Positions 44,295-52,438 of a stretch of DNA of 64,000 nt are shown here, piece by piece. Source of the DNA: Pseudoprimorskyibacter insulae (GTDB taxonomy: Bacteria > Pseudomonadota > Alphaproteobacteria > Rhodobacterales > Rhodobacteraceae). The notes under the pieces were generated by a model that was not told where the DNA came from, searched no databases, and worked only from the letters and a program-made list of their open reading frames with translations. Where the stretch lies: NCBI RefSeq assembly GCF_900302505.1, contig NZ_OMOJ01000011.1, positions 19,282 to 83,281 on the forward strand, read 5' to 3'. Position 1 is the stretch's first letter; each line of letters starts with the position of its first letter. The translations under genes and the position numbers were made by a program.

Positions 44295-44447
44295 ATGTTG
44301 ACATCGGACCTTGGCGGCCTGCGTCGCCGCGCCATCGGATCGGACGGTTGTCTTGGCTGCACGGATTGCACCGGCACTTGTCTGGAACTGCTCGAATTGC
44401 TCTATGTTCCACCGCAAGTGCTGAAGCCCAAAGGCAAACCAAAATGA
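44295..44447 (+). CDS. 50-residue Cys-motif (mini-ferredoxin-like) protein between boxB and boxA
   Basis: A small ORF whose stop overlaps the boxA ATG by four bases (ATGA). It has a TGGAGATT ribosome site. Four cysteines, C19, C22, C25 and C29, follow the exact C-x2-C-x2-C-x3-C spacing of a [4Fe-4S] ferredoxin half-site, in a Gly/Thr-rich loop. Basic N-terminal residues (GLRRRAIG) and a Pro/Lys-rich C-terminus (VLKPKGKPK) flank it; the last Pro found after ferredoxin sites is missing. It may be an electron-transfer or cluster-assembly partner of BoxAB. I know of no described counterpart. Confidence 0.6.
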   Translation: MLTSDLGGLRRRAIGSDGCLGCTDCTGTCLELLELLYVPPQVLKPKGKPK

Positions 44448-45631
44448 ACAAACCCCTCAAGCAGCACCTGATCGACCCCGAGATCTGCATTCGCTGCTAC
44501 ACCTGTGAAATGACCTGCCCGGTTGAGGCGATCGTCCACAATGACGACAACGTCGTAGTCGATGCGGATAAGTGCAACTTCTGCATGGATTGCATTCCCG
44601 TCTGCCCAACCGGGTCTATCGACGAATGGCGCGTGGTGGACACGGCCTATTCGGTGGGCGAACAATTCGAATGGACCGAGCTGCCCGAACAGGCCGACAT
44701 TGGCGGCGGTGATGATGGCGGGATCGAAGCGCTGGATGAGGCGATGGCCGCCCTTTTGGCCGAGGCGCATCAGGGCGCGGGCGGCAAATCCAAGGCCCCG
44801 GCATCGGCGGCCAAGGCGTCGGTCAATATGTACAATCTGGGCAAGCCTGCGGTGGCCAAGGTTCAAGGCAACTATCGCCTGACCAAAGAGGCCAGCGGTG
44901 CAGATGTCCGGCACATCATTCTGGATTTCGGCGGTCAGCCCATGCCGGTTCTGGAAGGCCAGTCGATCGGGATTATTCCGCCGGGTACTGATGCCGAAGG
45001 CAAGCCGCACCTGCCGCGTCTCTATTCCGTATCCTCGCCCCGCGATGGCGAACGTCCGAACTACAACAACCTGTCTTTGACCGTGAAACGCGAAGATCAG
45101 GGCCTGTGTTCGAACTACGTCTGCGATCTGAAGATCGGCGATGAGGTCCGCGTAACCGGCCCCTTCGGCGCGACCTTCCTGATGCCCGACGATCCGGCAT
45201 CGCGTTTGCTGATGATCTGCACCGGCACCGGGTCCGCCCCGTTCCGCGCCTTCACCATGCGCCGCCAGCGGATGGCGGCAGGGGCTGCGGGCGACATGGT
45301 GCTGTTCTTCGGTGCCCGTACGCCAGATAGCCTGCCGTATTTCGGCCCGCTGGGGAAGATCCCCGACAGCGTTCTGAAAAAACACTTGGTCTTTAGCCGT
45401 CAGCCCGATGTGGCCAAGGAATATGTCCAAGATCGTATGATGGTTGAGGAAGAGGCGGTCGCCGAACTGTTGCTAGATCCCAAGACCCATATCTACATCT
45501 GCGGCCTGCGCGGCATGGAGGAGGGGGTTGAGAAATCCTTCGCCAATATCGCCGAAAGCCAAGGGGAACAATGGATCGCCCTGCGCGACAAGATGCGCGA
45601 CGAAGGCCGCTATCACGTCGAGACGTATTGA
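44444..45631 (+). CDS. boxA: Benzoyl-CoA 2,3-epoxidase, reductase subunit BoxA
   Basis: A 395-residue NADPH-dependent reductase. The N-terminal ferredoxin domain has two [4Fe-4S] motifs (C15, C18, C21, C25 and C44, C47, C50, C54), joined by a linker (about residues 75-125) to a ferredoxin-NADP reductase domain with 'RLYSVSSPRDGE' (FAD binding) and 'LLMICTGTGSAPFRAF' (NADP binding). It supplies electrons to BoxB. The start at 44444 overlaps the small Cys-motif ORF; the longer in-frame ORF upstream is that gene in another frame. Confidence 0.95.
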   Translation: MNKPLKQHLIDPEICIRCYTCEMTCPVEAIVHNDDNVVVDADKCNFCMDCIPVCPTGSIDEWRVVDTAYSVGEQFEWTELPEQADIGGGDDGGIEALDEAMAALLAEAHQGAGGKSKAPASAAKASVNMYNLGKPAVAKVQGNYRLTKEASGADVRHIILDFGGQPMPVLEGQSIGIIPPGTDAEGKPHLPRLYSVSSPRDGERPNYNNLSLTVKREDQGLCSNYVCDLKIGDEVRVTGPFGATFLMPDDPASRLLMICTGTGSAPFRAFTMRRQRMAAGAAGDMVLFFGARTPDSLPYFGPLGKIPDSVLKKHLVFSRQPDVAKEYVQDRMMVEEEAVAELLLDPKTHIYICGLRGMEEGVEKSFANIAESQGEQWIALRDKMRDEGRYHVETY

Positions 45632-46047
45632 TGATCTATGAGCACGAAATCCGGGTCACTTGGGGTGACTGTGACCCGGCCAAAATTGCCTATACCGCGC
45701 GGCTGCCATGGTTCGCGTTGGATGCCATTAATGGCTGGTGGGAAGCCAAGACAGGCGACGGATGGTTCCAGATGGAAATGGACCGCAATATGGGCACGCC
45801 CTTTGTCAGCATGTCGATGGACTTCCGGTCGCCCGTGACGCCGCGCCACCGCCTGATCTGCAAGGTTTGGCCGAACCGTTTGGGCACGACCTCGGTCGGG
45901 TTCCATGTGGACGGGTATCAGGACGGCACGCTTTGTTTCGGCGGGGATTTTGTTTGCGTTTTCACGCAGGCCGATGCGTTCCGCAAAATGCCGCCACCCG
46001 AAAGAATCCGGGAAATCGTGACCGCCCATCTGATCCCCGCGACATAA
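45631..46047 (+). CDS. 4HBT-type acyl-CoA thioesterase of the box cluster
   Basis: A 138-residue hot-dog thioesterase of the 4-hydroxybenzoyl-CoA thioesterase type. The active-site aspartate lies in 'VTWGDCDPAKIAYTARL', the expected D-x-D-P-x-x-x-x-Y motif. It overlaps the boxA stop by one base. It may release CoA from dead-end benzoyl- or substituted benzoyl-CoA esters, protecting the CoA pool (inference). Confidence 0.88.
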   Translation: MIYEHEIRVTWGDCDPAKIAYTARLPWFALDAINGWWEAKTGDGWFQMEMDRNMGTPFVSMSMDFRSPVTPRHRLICKVWPNRLGTTSVGFHVDGYQDGTLCFGGDFVCVFTQADAFRKMPPPERIREIVTAHLIPAT

Positions 46048-46113
46048 GATGTGATATGGGGGCCTCAAGATGCGAAATCCTTTTGACGCCCCCGAAATTC
46101 CGGCTACACTTTG

Positions 46114-46127
46114 TGCATTATATTTCA
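46114..46127. promoter_or_regulatory. BoxR-type operator 6 in front of boxR
   Basis: TGCA-TTATAT-TTCA, one arm imperfect, 14 bases before the boxR ATG. The position is consistent with autorepression. Confidence 0.5.
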
Positions 46128-46140
46128 TAAGTCAGCCGGT

Positions 46141-47058
46141 ATGAGCGAGATTACCAACTTCAAAGGCGAGGCGGTCACTGCCAAGCCCGAAAATGCCGCC
46201 GACCTAGAGGTCGAAGCGCTGATCCGGTCCGTTGGCGACCGGGTTCGAAAGGCGCGTGACCTAAAGGGCATGCCGCGCCGGGTCGTGTCCGAACTGTCGG
46301 GTGTGTCGCCGCGCTATCTGGCGCAGCTTGAGGCGGGCGAGGGCAATATCTCAATCGGGCTGCTGCTGCGTGTGGCGATTGCGCTGGATCTGCGGATCGA
46401 ATGGCTGGTCGGCGGCGAAGACCCTTGGTCGTCGGATGTGCTGCGTGTGGCAGATCTGTTCCGATCCGCCCCGGCGGGCACCCGCGAAAAGGTGCTTGAG
46501 CTTCTTAGCCCCGAACCGCCCGAAGCGATGCGCGCCCGGCGCATTTGCCTGATCGGTCTGCGCGGGGCGGGAAAATCGACCCTTGGCGCGATGGCGGGTG
46601 CCAAGATGGGCGTGCCATTCGTCGAATTGAACCGCGAAATCGAAGACCATTCCGGCATGCCGGTGAATGAGGTCATGGCGCTATACGGTCAGGAAGGCTA
46701 TCGCCGTCTTGAATCGCAAGCGGTGGAACGCGTGATCGCGATGCATGACACGATGATCCTGGCCGTCGCAGGCGGCATCGTGGCCGATCCCGACACCTAC
46801 AATTTGCTGTTGTCGCGCTTCCATACGATCTGGGTCAAGGCCAGCCCCGATGAGCATATGTCGCGGGTGCGGGCGCAGGGCGACACGCGCCCGATGGCCG
46901 GGAACCCTGAGGCGATGGAACAGCTGAAAGTCATTCTGCGCAGCCGCGAGGCTTTGTATGAACGCGCACATGCGCAACTGGACACTTCGGGCCGTGCGCC
47001 CGAGGAATCGCTTGAACGCCTGCTGGCCCTGATCGAGGACAAAGGGTTTTTGACCTGA
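46141..47058 (+). CDS. boxR: Benzoyl-CoA-responsive repressor BoxR
   Basis: A 305-residue two-domain regulator. Residues about 25-90 form an XRE-type HTH ('VVSELSGVSPRYLAQLEAGEGNIS'), followed by a linker and a shikimate-kinase-like domain from about 133 with an intact P-loop GLRGAGKST (139-147). In Azoarcus BoxR this domain binds benzoyl-CoA, which releases the repressor from box promoters. The start at 46141 follows the operator; the upstream in-frame start would encode residues from operator DNA. BoxR-type sites are found in front of three transcription units here. Confidence 0.94.
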   Translation: MSEITNFKGEAVTAKPENAADLEVEALIRSVGDRVRKARDLKGMPRRVVSELSGVSPRYLAQLEAGEGNISIGLLLRVAIALDLRIEWLVGGEDPWSSDVLRVADLFRSAPAGTREKVLELLSPEPPEAMRARRICLIGLRGAGKSTLGAMAGAKMGVPFVELNREIEDHSGMPVNEVMALYGQEGYRRLESQAVERVIAMHDTMILAVAGGIVADPDTYNLLLSRFHTIWVKASPDEHMSRVRAQGDTRPMAGNPEAMEQLKVILRSREALYERAHAQLDTSGRAPEESLERLLALIEDKGFLT

Positions 47059-47106
47059 TCCAAGGGCCGGTCGCAGGCAATTCACCATTATTGAGGGAGG
47101 ACGCTC

Positions 47107-49170
47107 ATGGCTGTCACACGCCGCAAGCAAGGGATGTATGGGTATGTCGAACTGACGAACCCGCCGGTCAACGCAATCAACCGCGACATGCGTCAGGGTT
47201 TGCTTGATGCGGTCAAGTGGGCCGAGGACGAAGGGCTAGAGCGGGTGATCCTGTCGGGTGCGGGGCGTGCTTTTGCCGCTGGGGCCGATGCCAAGGAATT
47301 CGACGGCCCGCCACTAGAGCCGCATCTGCCCGACGTGCTGAACGCGATTGAAACCAGCCATGTGCATTGGGTTGCCGCCATTCACGGCCCGGCGTTGGGC
47401 GGCGGGGCCGAGATTGTCTTGGCTTGCCGGTATCGCGTGGCCCATCCCAAGGCATTGATTGGCTTTCCAGAGGTGACGCTTGGCGTTGTGCCGGGCGCAG
47501 GCGGCACGCAGCGCCTGCCGCGTCTGGTCGGGATGGAGCAGGCCTTGGCCCTGATCCCCACGGGCAAGCCGGTGTCGGGCGTCGCGGCCAAGCAGATCGG
47601 CCTGGTCCATGAGGTGGATGAAGACCCGGTTGCCTTTGCCGAGATGACAAATTCGGAATGGCTGGGCATGGCCGTGCCGGTGGGCGAATTGAACACGGGC
47701 GAGGCCGCGCCAGAGCTGTTCGCAGCGGCCCGCGCCACGGCTGACCAAAAGATGCGCGGGCAGATCGCGCCGCAGCGGGCGATTGACCTGCTGGAACTGT
47801 CGATGACCGCCGATCTGGCCGCAGGGATGGCCGAAGAACGCGCCGCTTTCCTTGAACTGCGTACCCAAGATCAGGCCCGCGCCTTGCGCCATGCCTTCTT
47901 TGCCGAACGCGGGGCGAAAGCGCCCGATTGGCTGACCGCCACGCCCAAAGATGTGGCGTCTGTCGCCGTTGTTGGCGGCGGCACCATGGGGGCTGCGATT
48001 GCCTATGCGATGCTGAATGCGGGCCTTTCGGTTGTCTTGCTGGAAACCGATGCCGATGGCGTCGCGCGGGCGCGGGACAATGTTGAAAAGATCGTCGCGG
48101 CCAGCCTGAAACGTGGTCTGATTTCCGAAGAGGGCGCAGCAGACCGCCGCGCGCGCCTGACCCTTAGCCACGATTACAGCGATGCGGGTCAGGTCGATCT
48201 GGCGATTGAGGCGGCGTTCGAATCCATGGACGTCAAAAAGCAGATCTTTGCCAAGCTAGAGGCCGCCGTGCAGGCCGGTGCGGTTCTGGCCACCAACACC
48301 AGTTATCTCGATGTGAACGAGATCGCCTCGGCCCTGCAAGCGCCGTCGCGGTTGGTCGGTCTGCATTTCTTTGCGCCCGCCCATATCATGAAGCTGTTGG
48401 AGATTGTTCGGGGGGATGCCACCTCGGATGAGGCGCTGGCCACGGGTTTTGCCCTTGCCAAGACCCTGCGCAAGATCCCGGTGCTGGCTGGTGTCTGTGA
48501 CGGGTTCATCGGCAACCGCATTCTGGCCCGCTATCGCGAAGCGGCGGATACGGTGTTCATGGATGGGTCAACCCCGTGGGAGGTTGATGAGGCGATGGTC
48601 GAATTCGGCTATGCCATGGGCCCCTATGAGGCGCAGGATCTGTCCGGGTTGGACATTGCCCATGCCAACCGTCGCCGTCAGGATGCCACACGCGACCCGA
48701 ACCGCCGGTATATCCCGATTGCTGACCGTATGGTCGAACTGGGCAAACTGGGCCGCAAAACGGGCGCGGGCTGGTATCGGTATCCGGGTGGCAACGGCAA
48801 GGTCGAAGATCCCATCGTTGCCGATCTGGCCATCGAAGAGGCGCATTTCGCCAAGATCACTCGCACGGATTATTCCGCCGATCAAATCCGCCACCGGTTG
48901 CTATTGGCGATGATCAATGAAGCGGCCGCGATTTTGGGTGAAGGCATTGCCCAGTCGGCGGCAGATATCGATCTGGTCACCATGTCGGGCTATGGCTTTC
49001 CGCGTTGGCGCGGCGGGTTGATGCATTACGCCGATACGCTTGGGGCGAAGGAGGTTCTGGCGGGGCTGGAGGCGCTGTGCGCCGAAGACCCGCTGGTATG
49101 GGCACCGTCGCAGGTTGTCAAAGACTGTGCCGCCAAGGATATTCGGTTTGCCGATTGGACGCCCGCCTGA
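47107..49170 (+). CDS. FadB-like enoyl-CoA hydratase / 3-hydroxyacyl-CoA dehydrogenase
   Basis: A 687-residue multifunctional beta-oxidation enzyme. The N-terminal crotonase domain (about 1-190) has 'HGPALGGGAEIVLAC' and 'IGFPEVTLGVVPGAGGTQRLPRLVG' with both active-site glutamates. The NAD-binding domain starts at 'VAVVGGGTMGAAIAYAMLNAGLSVVLLE' (about 282), contains HFFAPAHIMKLLEIVRG, and ends in two HAD C-terminal domains. In this setting it would turn dehydroadipyl-CoA-derived intermediates into 3-oxoadipyl-CoA. It follows boxR on the same strand by 48 bases. Confidence 0.92.
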   Translation: MAVTRRKQGMYGYVELTNPPVNAINRDMRQGLLDAVKWAEDEGLERVILSGAGRAFAAGADAKEFDGPPLEPHLPDVLNAIETSHVHWVAAIHGPALGGGAEIVLACRYRVAHPKALIGFPEVTLGVVPGAGGTQRLPRLVGMEQALALIPTGKPVSGVAAKQIGLVHEVDEDPVAFAEMTNSEWLGMAVPVGELNTGEAAPELFAAARATADQKMRGQIAPQRAIDLLELSMTADLAAGMAEERAAFLELRTQDQARALRHAFFAERGAKAPDWLTATPKDVASVAVVGGGTMGAAIAYAMLNAGLSVVLLETDADGVARARDNVEKIVAASLKRGLISEEGAADRRARLTLSHDYSDAGQVDLAIEAAFESMDVKKQIFAKLEAAVQAGAVLATNTSYLDVNEIASALQAPSRLVGLHFFAPAHIMKLLEIVRGDATSDEALATGFALAKTLRKIPVLAGVCDGFIGNRILARYREAADTVFMDGSTPWEVDEAMVEFGYAMGPYEAQDLSGLDIAHANRRRQDATRDPNRRYIPIADRMVELGKLGRKTGAGWYRYPGGNGKVEDPIVADLAIEEAHFAKITRTDYSADQIRHRLLLAMINEAAAILGEGIAQSAADIDLVTMSGYGFPRWRGGLMHYADTLGAKEVLAGLEALCAEDPLVWAPSQVVKDCAAKDIRFADWTPA

Positions 49171-49172
49171 GA

Positions 49173-49319
49173 TCAGGCGCGCCAGCCCTGAAGAGACATG
49201 GCCAGAAGGGTGAGCGGGGTTGCTGCGGTCCGGGGGGCTTGCCCTTCGGGCCGGAAGAACAGGCCGACCATCCGAAAGCAGGGTAGGTGAAACGCGTGGG
49301 CGTAGGTCATGGCACTCAT
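49173..49319 (-). CDS. Possible small protein, unknown
   Basis: A 48-residue ORF starting MSAMTYAHAFHLPCFRM, with an AAGAGG site seven bases before the ATG. It is convergent with the FadB-like gene and separated from it by two bases. It contains hydrophobic patches and basic residues but no recognised domain. It may be a genuine small protein or a chance ORF; comparison with related genomes would decide. Confidence 0.3.
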   Translation of the reverse strand: MSAMTYAHAFHLPCFRMVGLFFRPEGQAPRTAATPLTLLAMSLQGWRA

Positions 49320-49431
49320 GGTGATGCCTCTTGGTCGTGATAAGCGCGGGGGCGCTCTGCCGCGCATCATAGGGGGTGCTTAAAAAATCACCAGTTGCAA
49401 ACGGTTATGGCAGATATGCAATTTCTGCATG

Positions 49432-50871
49432 TCAATGGGCGGCCTTGCGCAACCGTCTTGATAGCCAGTCCACAGTGGCGGTCAGAAGTGCCGTAGCTGC
49501 CAACAGAACCAAGGCCCGGTCGATGCGCAACTCGGCCATGGCGCTGTCGATGTAAAAGCCCAGAGTGGCCACGCCCAACAGACCCATGACAGCGGTTTCG
49601 CGCAGGATGATTTCCCAGCGATACAGCAGCAGCGCCCAGAACGGCCCTGACAGGCGCGGCAGCAGGTCCCAGCCCCAATGCGTCATACCGCGCGGCGCGT
49701 CTTGGCGCAGGGTCGGGGCCAGATCGGTGGCATCCCGCGCCATCAGATGTGCGATGATCCCGCCATTGTGCAACGCAAGCGCCAGAATAGCCGGGAGCAT
49801 GGACGGCCCCAGCGCCTGAAGGAACAGATAGGCCAGCATGTATTCGGGCAAGCTGCGCATCACGATCAGCAGGGCTTGCCCGGCGCGGTGGCCCCATGTC
49901 CCCGTCACCCGCCGCACCGCCAGCCCAAAGCTGGACAAGGCCACCGCGGCCGTTGCGGCAAGGGCGATTTGCGTGACGATCAAGGTGGCCAGGATGCCGG
50001 GCCAAGCCTCATGCGCCAGAAGCGACCACAGCCAAGCGCCCAGATCGCCGCCATTGCGCAGGGGGGCGGGGACAATGTCTTGGGTCAGGAAGCGCCAGAA
50101 GGCCCCTTGCCCCATCGGCGGGCTGGACAGGCTCAGCAGCAAGGCCGCCGCAGCGATGGCCCAAATCAGCACCAGACGCGGCCGCATCCACCAACGCATG
50201 GAGGCAATTAGGGCGATGTAGCAAATCAAAATGGCCGAGGCCGCGCCGTAGGCCCCCAGTTTGAAAAAGCTATCGAGTTGAAAGCCCAGCGTCGGCAGCC
50301 CGATAAACCCCAGCACCGCGCTGGACCTCAGCCCGCATTCCATCCGGTAGAGCGTATAGGACCATAGCGCGGGCCATGTGCTTGGCACCGCCACCCAGCA
50401 GAGTCGCACAAGGCCCGGCAGGTTTGGCGGCAGCCCGTCATAGGCGGCGCGGGGCAGGGTTTCGAACCGTTCGGCAAACACCTTGGCGAAGATCCCGGCA
50501 TAGGGCAGCGCCAGCGCCAGAACGCCGGTCAAGGCGCTAAGGCCAAGCCCCTGCATCAAAAACAATGCCCAGAACAGCTCATGGACTGACCGGATGGCGA
50601 TGCAAAAGGCCCGCACGGGGGCAAGGCGGTAGAACGGGGCCATGATCGCCCCGGCCAGCGCCCCAAGCCCAACACCCGCCACGGCAAAGGCCACGGTCAG
50701 GGCCAAGGCGCGGCCAAGATCTTCGATCCGGGTGAAATCTGGGCGCAAGGCACCGCTGGCCATCCGGCCAAGCTCGGCCCAGGGGGAATGGTGGCCCAGC
50801 CCCAAGTCGGCGAATGGCAGCGCAATCGCCGCCGATAGAAGAACCCAAAGCGCGACGGGAAGCCTAGGCAT
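49432..50871 (-). CDS. phnE: Phosphonate-type ABC importer, fused double permease
   Basis: A 479-residue membrane protein, nearly twice the length of a usual PhnE (about 260-290). Two homologous permease halves can be seen, each with an EAA-type loop, around 'LPRAAYDGLPPNLPGLVRLCWVAVPSTWPALWSYTLYRMECGLR' in the first and 'GMTHWGWDLLPRLSGPFWALLLYRWEIILRE' in the second. The fusion would supply both channel subunits in one chain. The start at 50871 overlaps the phnC stop by eight bases. Substrate depends on the binding protein and is unknown. Confidence 0.88.
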   Translation of the reverse strand: MPRLPVALWVLLSAAIALPFADLGLGHHSPWAELGRMASGALRPDFTRIEDLGRALALTVAFAVAGVGLGALAGAIMAPFYRLAPVRAFCIAIRSVHELFWALFLMQGLGLSALTGVLALALPYAGIFAKVFAERFETLPRAAYDGLPPNLPGLVRLCWVAVPSTWPALWSYTLYRMECGLRSSAVLGFIGLPTLGFQLDSFFKLGAYGAASAILICYIALIASMRWWMRPRLVLIWAIAAAALLLSLSSPPMGQGAFWRFLTQDIVPAPLRNGGDLGAWLWSLLAHEAWPGILATLIVTQIALAATAAVALSSFGLAVRRVTGTWGHRAGQALLIVMRSLPEYMLAYLFLQALGPSMLPAILALALHNGGIIAHLMARDATDLAPTLRQDAPRGMTHWGWDLLPRLSGPFWALLLYRWEIILRETAVMGLLGVATLGFYIDSAMAELRIDRALVLLAATALLTATVDWLSRRLRKAAH

Positions 50872-51520
50872 AAAGCGCATCCAGCGCGGATTGTGGCAGA
50901 TCATCGGGGGCGGCGTCGAACTGGATCTTTCCGCTGCGAATGCCAATCAGGCGGGTCGCGTATTGCCGCGCCAAGCCCAGATCGTGCAGAGCAACCATGC
51001 CTGTTTCAAACCGGTCCGCCAATAGGTTCATGATCCGTGCGGCGCGGGATTCATCGACGGCTGACACCGGCTCATCCGCGATCAGAACATCACCGCCACG
51101 ATAGAGCGCCCGCGCTATTGCGGTGCGCTGGCGTTGCCCGCCCGATAGGCTATCCACCCGGCGCGGGGCGTAGTTTGTCAAATCGACGGGCGACAGCGCT
51201 TCAAGAATGGCCGCACGGTCGGCGCCACGCGTCCAGATCAAATCGCTTAAATTGCGAACCCCGCCGTGGTCATCCAGACGCCCCATGGCGACGTTTTTGG
51301 TGACGGTCAAAGGGTCCACCAAGCCCAGATCCTGCGGGATCAGGGCCACCCGCTGCGCATCGGCGATCTGGCGATACGCCTCACGCAGCAGGGTGGATTT
51401 GCCGGCCCCGCTGGGGCCAAGAAGCGCGGCGCGTTCCCCTTTGTAGAGGGTCAGGGTTACATCGGTCAGGACTGCGCCCTGACCGTAGCCCAATTGCGCC
51501 TGCTTCAGCTGCAGGATCAT
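50864..51520 (-). CDS. phnC: Phosphonate-type ABC importer, ATP-binding protein
   Basis: A 218-residue ATPase, a little shorter than typical PhnC. Walker A GPSGAGKST lies at residues 35-43, 'LIPQDLGLVDPLTVTKNV' holds the Q-loop, the signature is LSGGQRQR and Walker B 'VLIADEPVSAVD'. The H-loop histidine is in 'MVALHDLG'. It overlaps the downstream permease and the upstream binding-protein gene by a few bases, so the three are cotranslated. Confidence 0.9.
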   Translation of the reverse strand: MILQLKQAQLGYGQGAVLTDVTLTLYKGERAALLGPSGAGKSTLLREAYRQIADAQRVALIPQDLGLVDPLTVTKNVAMGRLDDHGGVRNLSDLIWTRGADRAAILEALSPVDLTNYAPRRVDSLSGGQRQRTAIARALYRGGDVLIADEPVSAVDESRAARIMNLLADRFETGMVALHDLGLARQYATRLIGIRSGKIQFDAAPDDLPQSALDALYA

Positions 51521-52374
51521 TCCAGCAGGCCAAGCTCGGTCGCGACGTCCTCAATCGGCTGATAGTCGCTGTCCTGCGCGGGGATAAAGCCCGAGCGCGG
51601 GAAGCTGGCAAGAACATCGGCATCGGTCAGGCCGATCAGCGCGGCCTGCACCTTATCGGAAAAACCATCGCCAAAGCGGGCATCCACATCGCCGCGAATG
51701 GTCCAGTTGTAATCAGGGTAGGGCGGGGTTTTCCAGATCACCACGGCGTCATCTGCCTGCGGTGCGCCCTCGGCTTCGGCCTTGTCATAGACCGAATAGT
51801 TCAACGCGCCCACGTCCCATGCGCCCGAGGCGACAAGGCGCAGGGTTTGCGAATGGTCACCCGAGAAGCCGACCTTGGCGAACAGGTCTTCGGGCGATTT
51901 GCCGGTTTCCTGACGAATGTGGAATTCGGGCATCAACCGCCCCGAGGTCGAGGTTTTCGCCCCAAAGGTAAAGGTGCGGCCCTCGATGCCTTCCGGGAAG
52001 GTGTCGGACGGGGTCAGGCCAAGCGCTTTGTTGGCGATGAAATAGGTAACAAAGGTCTGATCTTCGACACCTTGCGCAATCGCCTTGGCACCGGGGCTTA
52101 GGCGGCGGGCTTGAACGCCGGTCAGACCGCCGAACCATGCCAGTTGCACCTGATCGTTGCGGAATGCGGTGACCGAAGCGGCGTAGCTTTTCACCGGGAC
52201 GAACTGAACATCGACGCCAAGCGCGCCTTCCAGATAGTCGGCGACCTTTTCGAAACGCGCGATCAGGGCGGTTTCGTCCTCATCGGGGATGGCCGAGAAG
52301 TAAAGGGTTTCGGCGGTAAGGCTGCTGGCGGTCAGAAGCATCGCGGCGACGGCGGTAAGGGTTTTGCGCATCAT
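51517..52374 (-). CDS. PhnD-family (phosphonate/selenate-type) periplasmic binding protein
   Basis: A 285-residue binding protein with signal peptide (residues 1-21, ending SLTA). The mature start 'ETLYFSAIPDEDETALIARFEKVADYLE', then 'FVPVKSYAASVTAFRNDQVQLAWFGGLTGVQARR', fits the branch of the PhnD family often labelled putative selenate-binding rather than true phosphonate-binding proteins (recalled family description). Ligand could be phosphonate, phosphite, selenate or another oxyanion. It lies 65 bases after rhaK on the same strand and is the first gene of the importer set. ATGs at 52374 and 52371 are both possible. Confidence 0.85.
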   Translation of the reverse strand: MMRKTLTAVAAMLLTASSLTAETLYFSAIPDEDETALIARFEKVADYLEGALGVDVQFVPVKSYAASVTAFRNDQVQLAWFGGLTGVQARRLSPGAKAIAQGVEDQTFVTYFIANKALGLTPSDTFPEGIEGRTFTFGAKTSTSGRLMPEFHIRQETGKSPEDLFAKVGFSGDHSQTLRLVASGAWDVGALNYSVYDKAEAEGAPQADDAVVIWKTPPYPDYNWTIRGDVDARFGDGFSDKVQAALIGLTDADVLASFPRSGFIPAQDSDYQPIEDVATELGLLE

Positions 52375-52438
52375 GGGCCTGTGGTTTTGAAATTAGGTTG
52401 GAATTTGCCCGACCTATTGCCGCCGATGGTCCTTGTGT

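Noticed and set aside
46141..47058. Annotation of the BoxR gene as shikimate kinase
   Set aside because: The kinase-like domain with P-loop is fused to an N-terminal XRE helix-turn-helix and sits inside a box cluster, which is the BoxR architecture.
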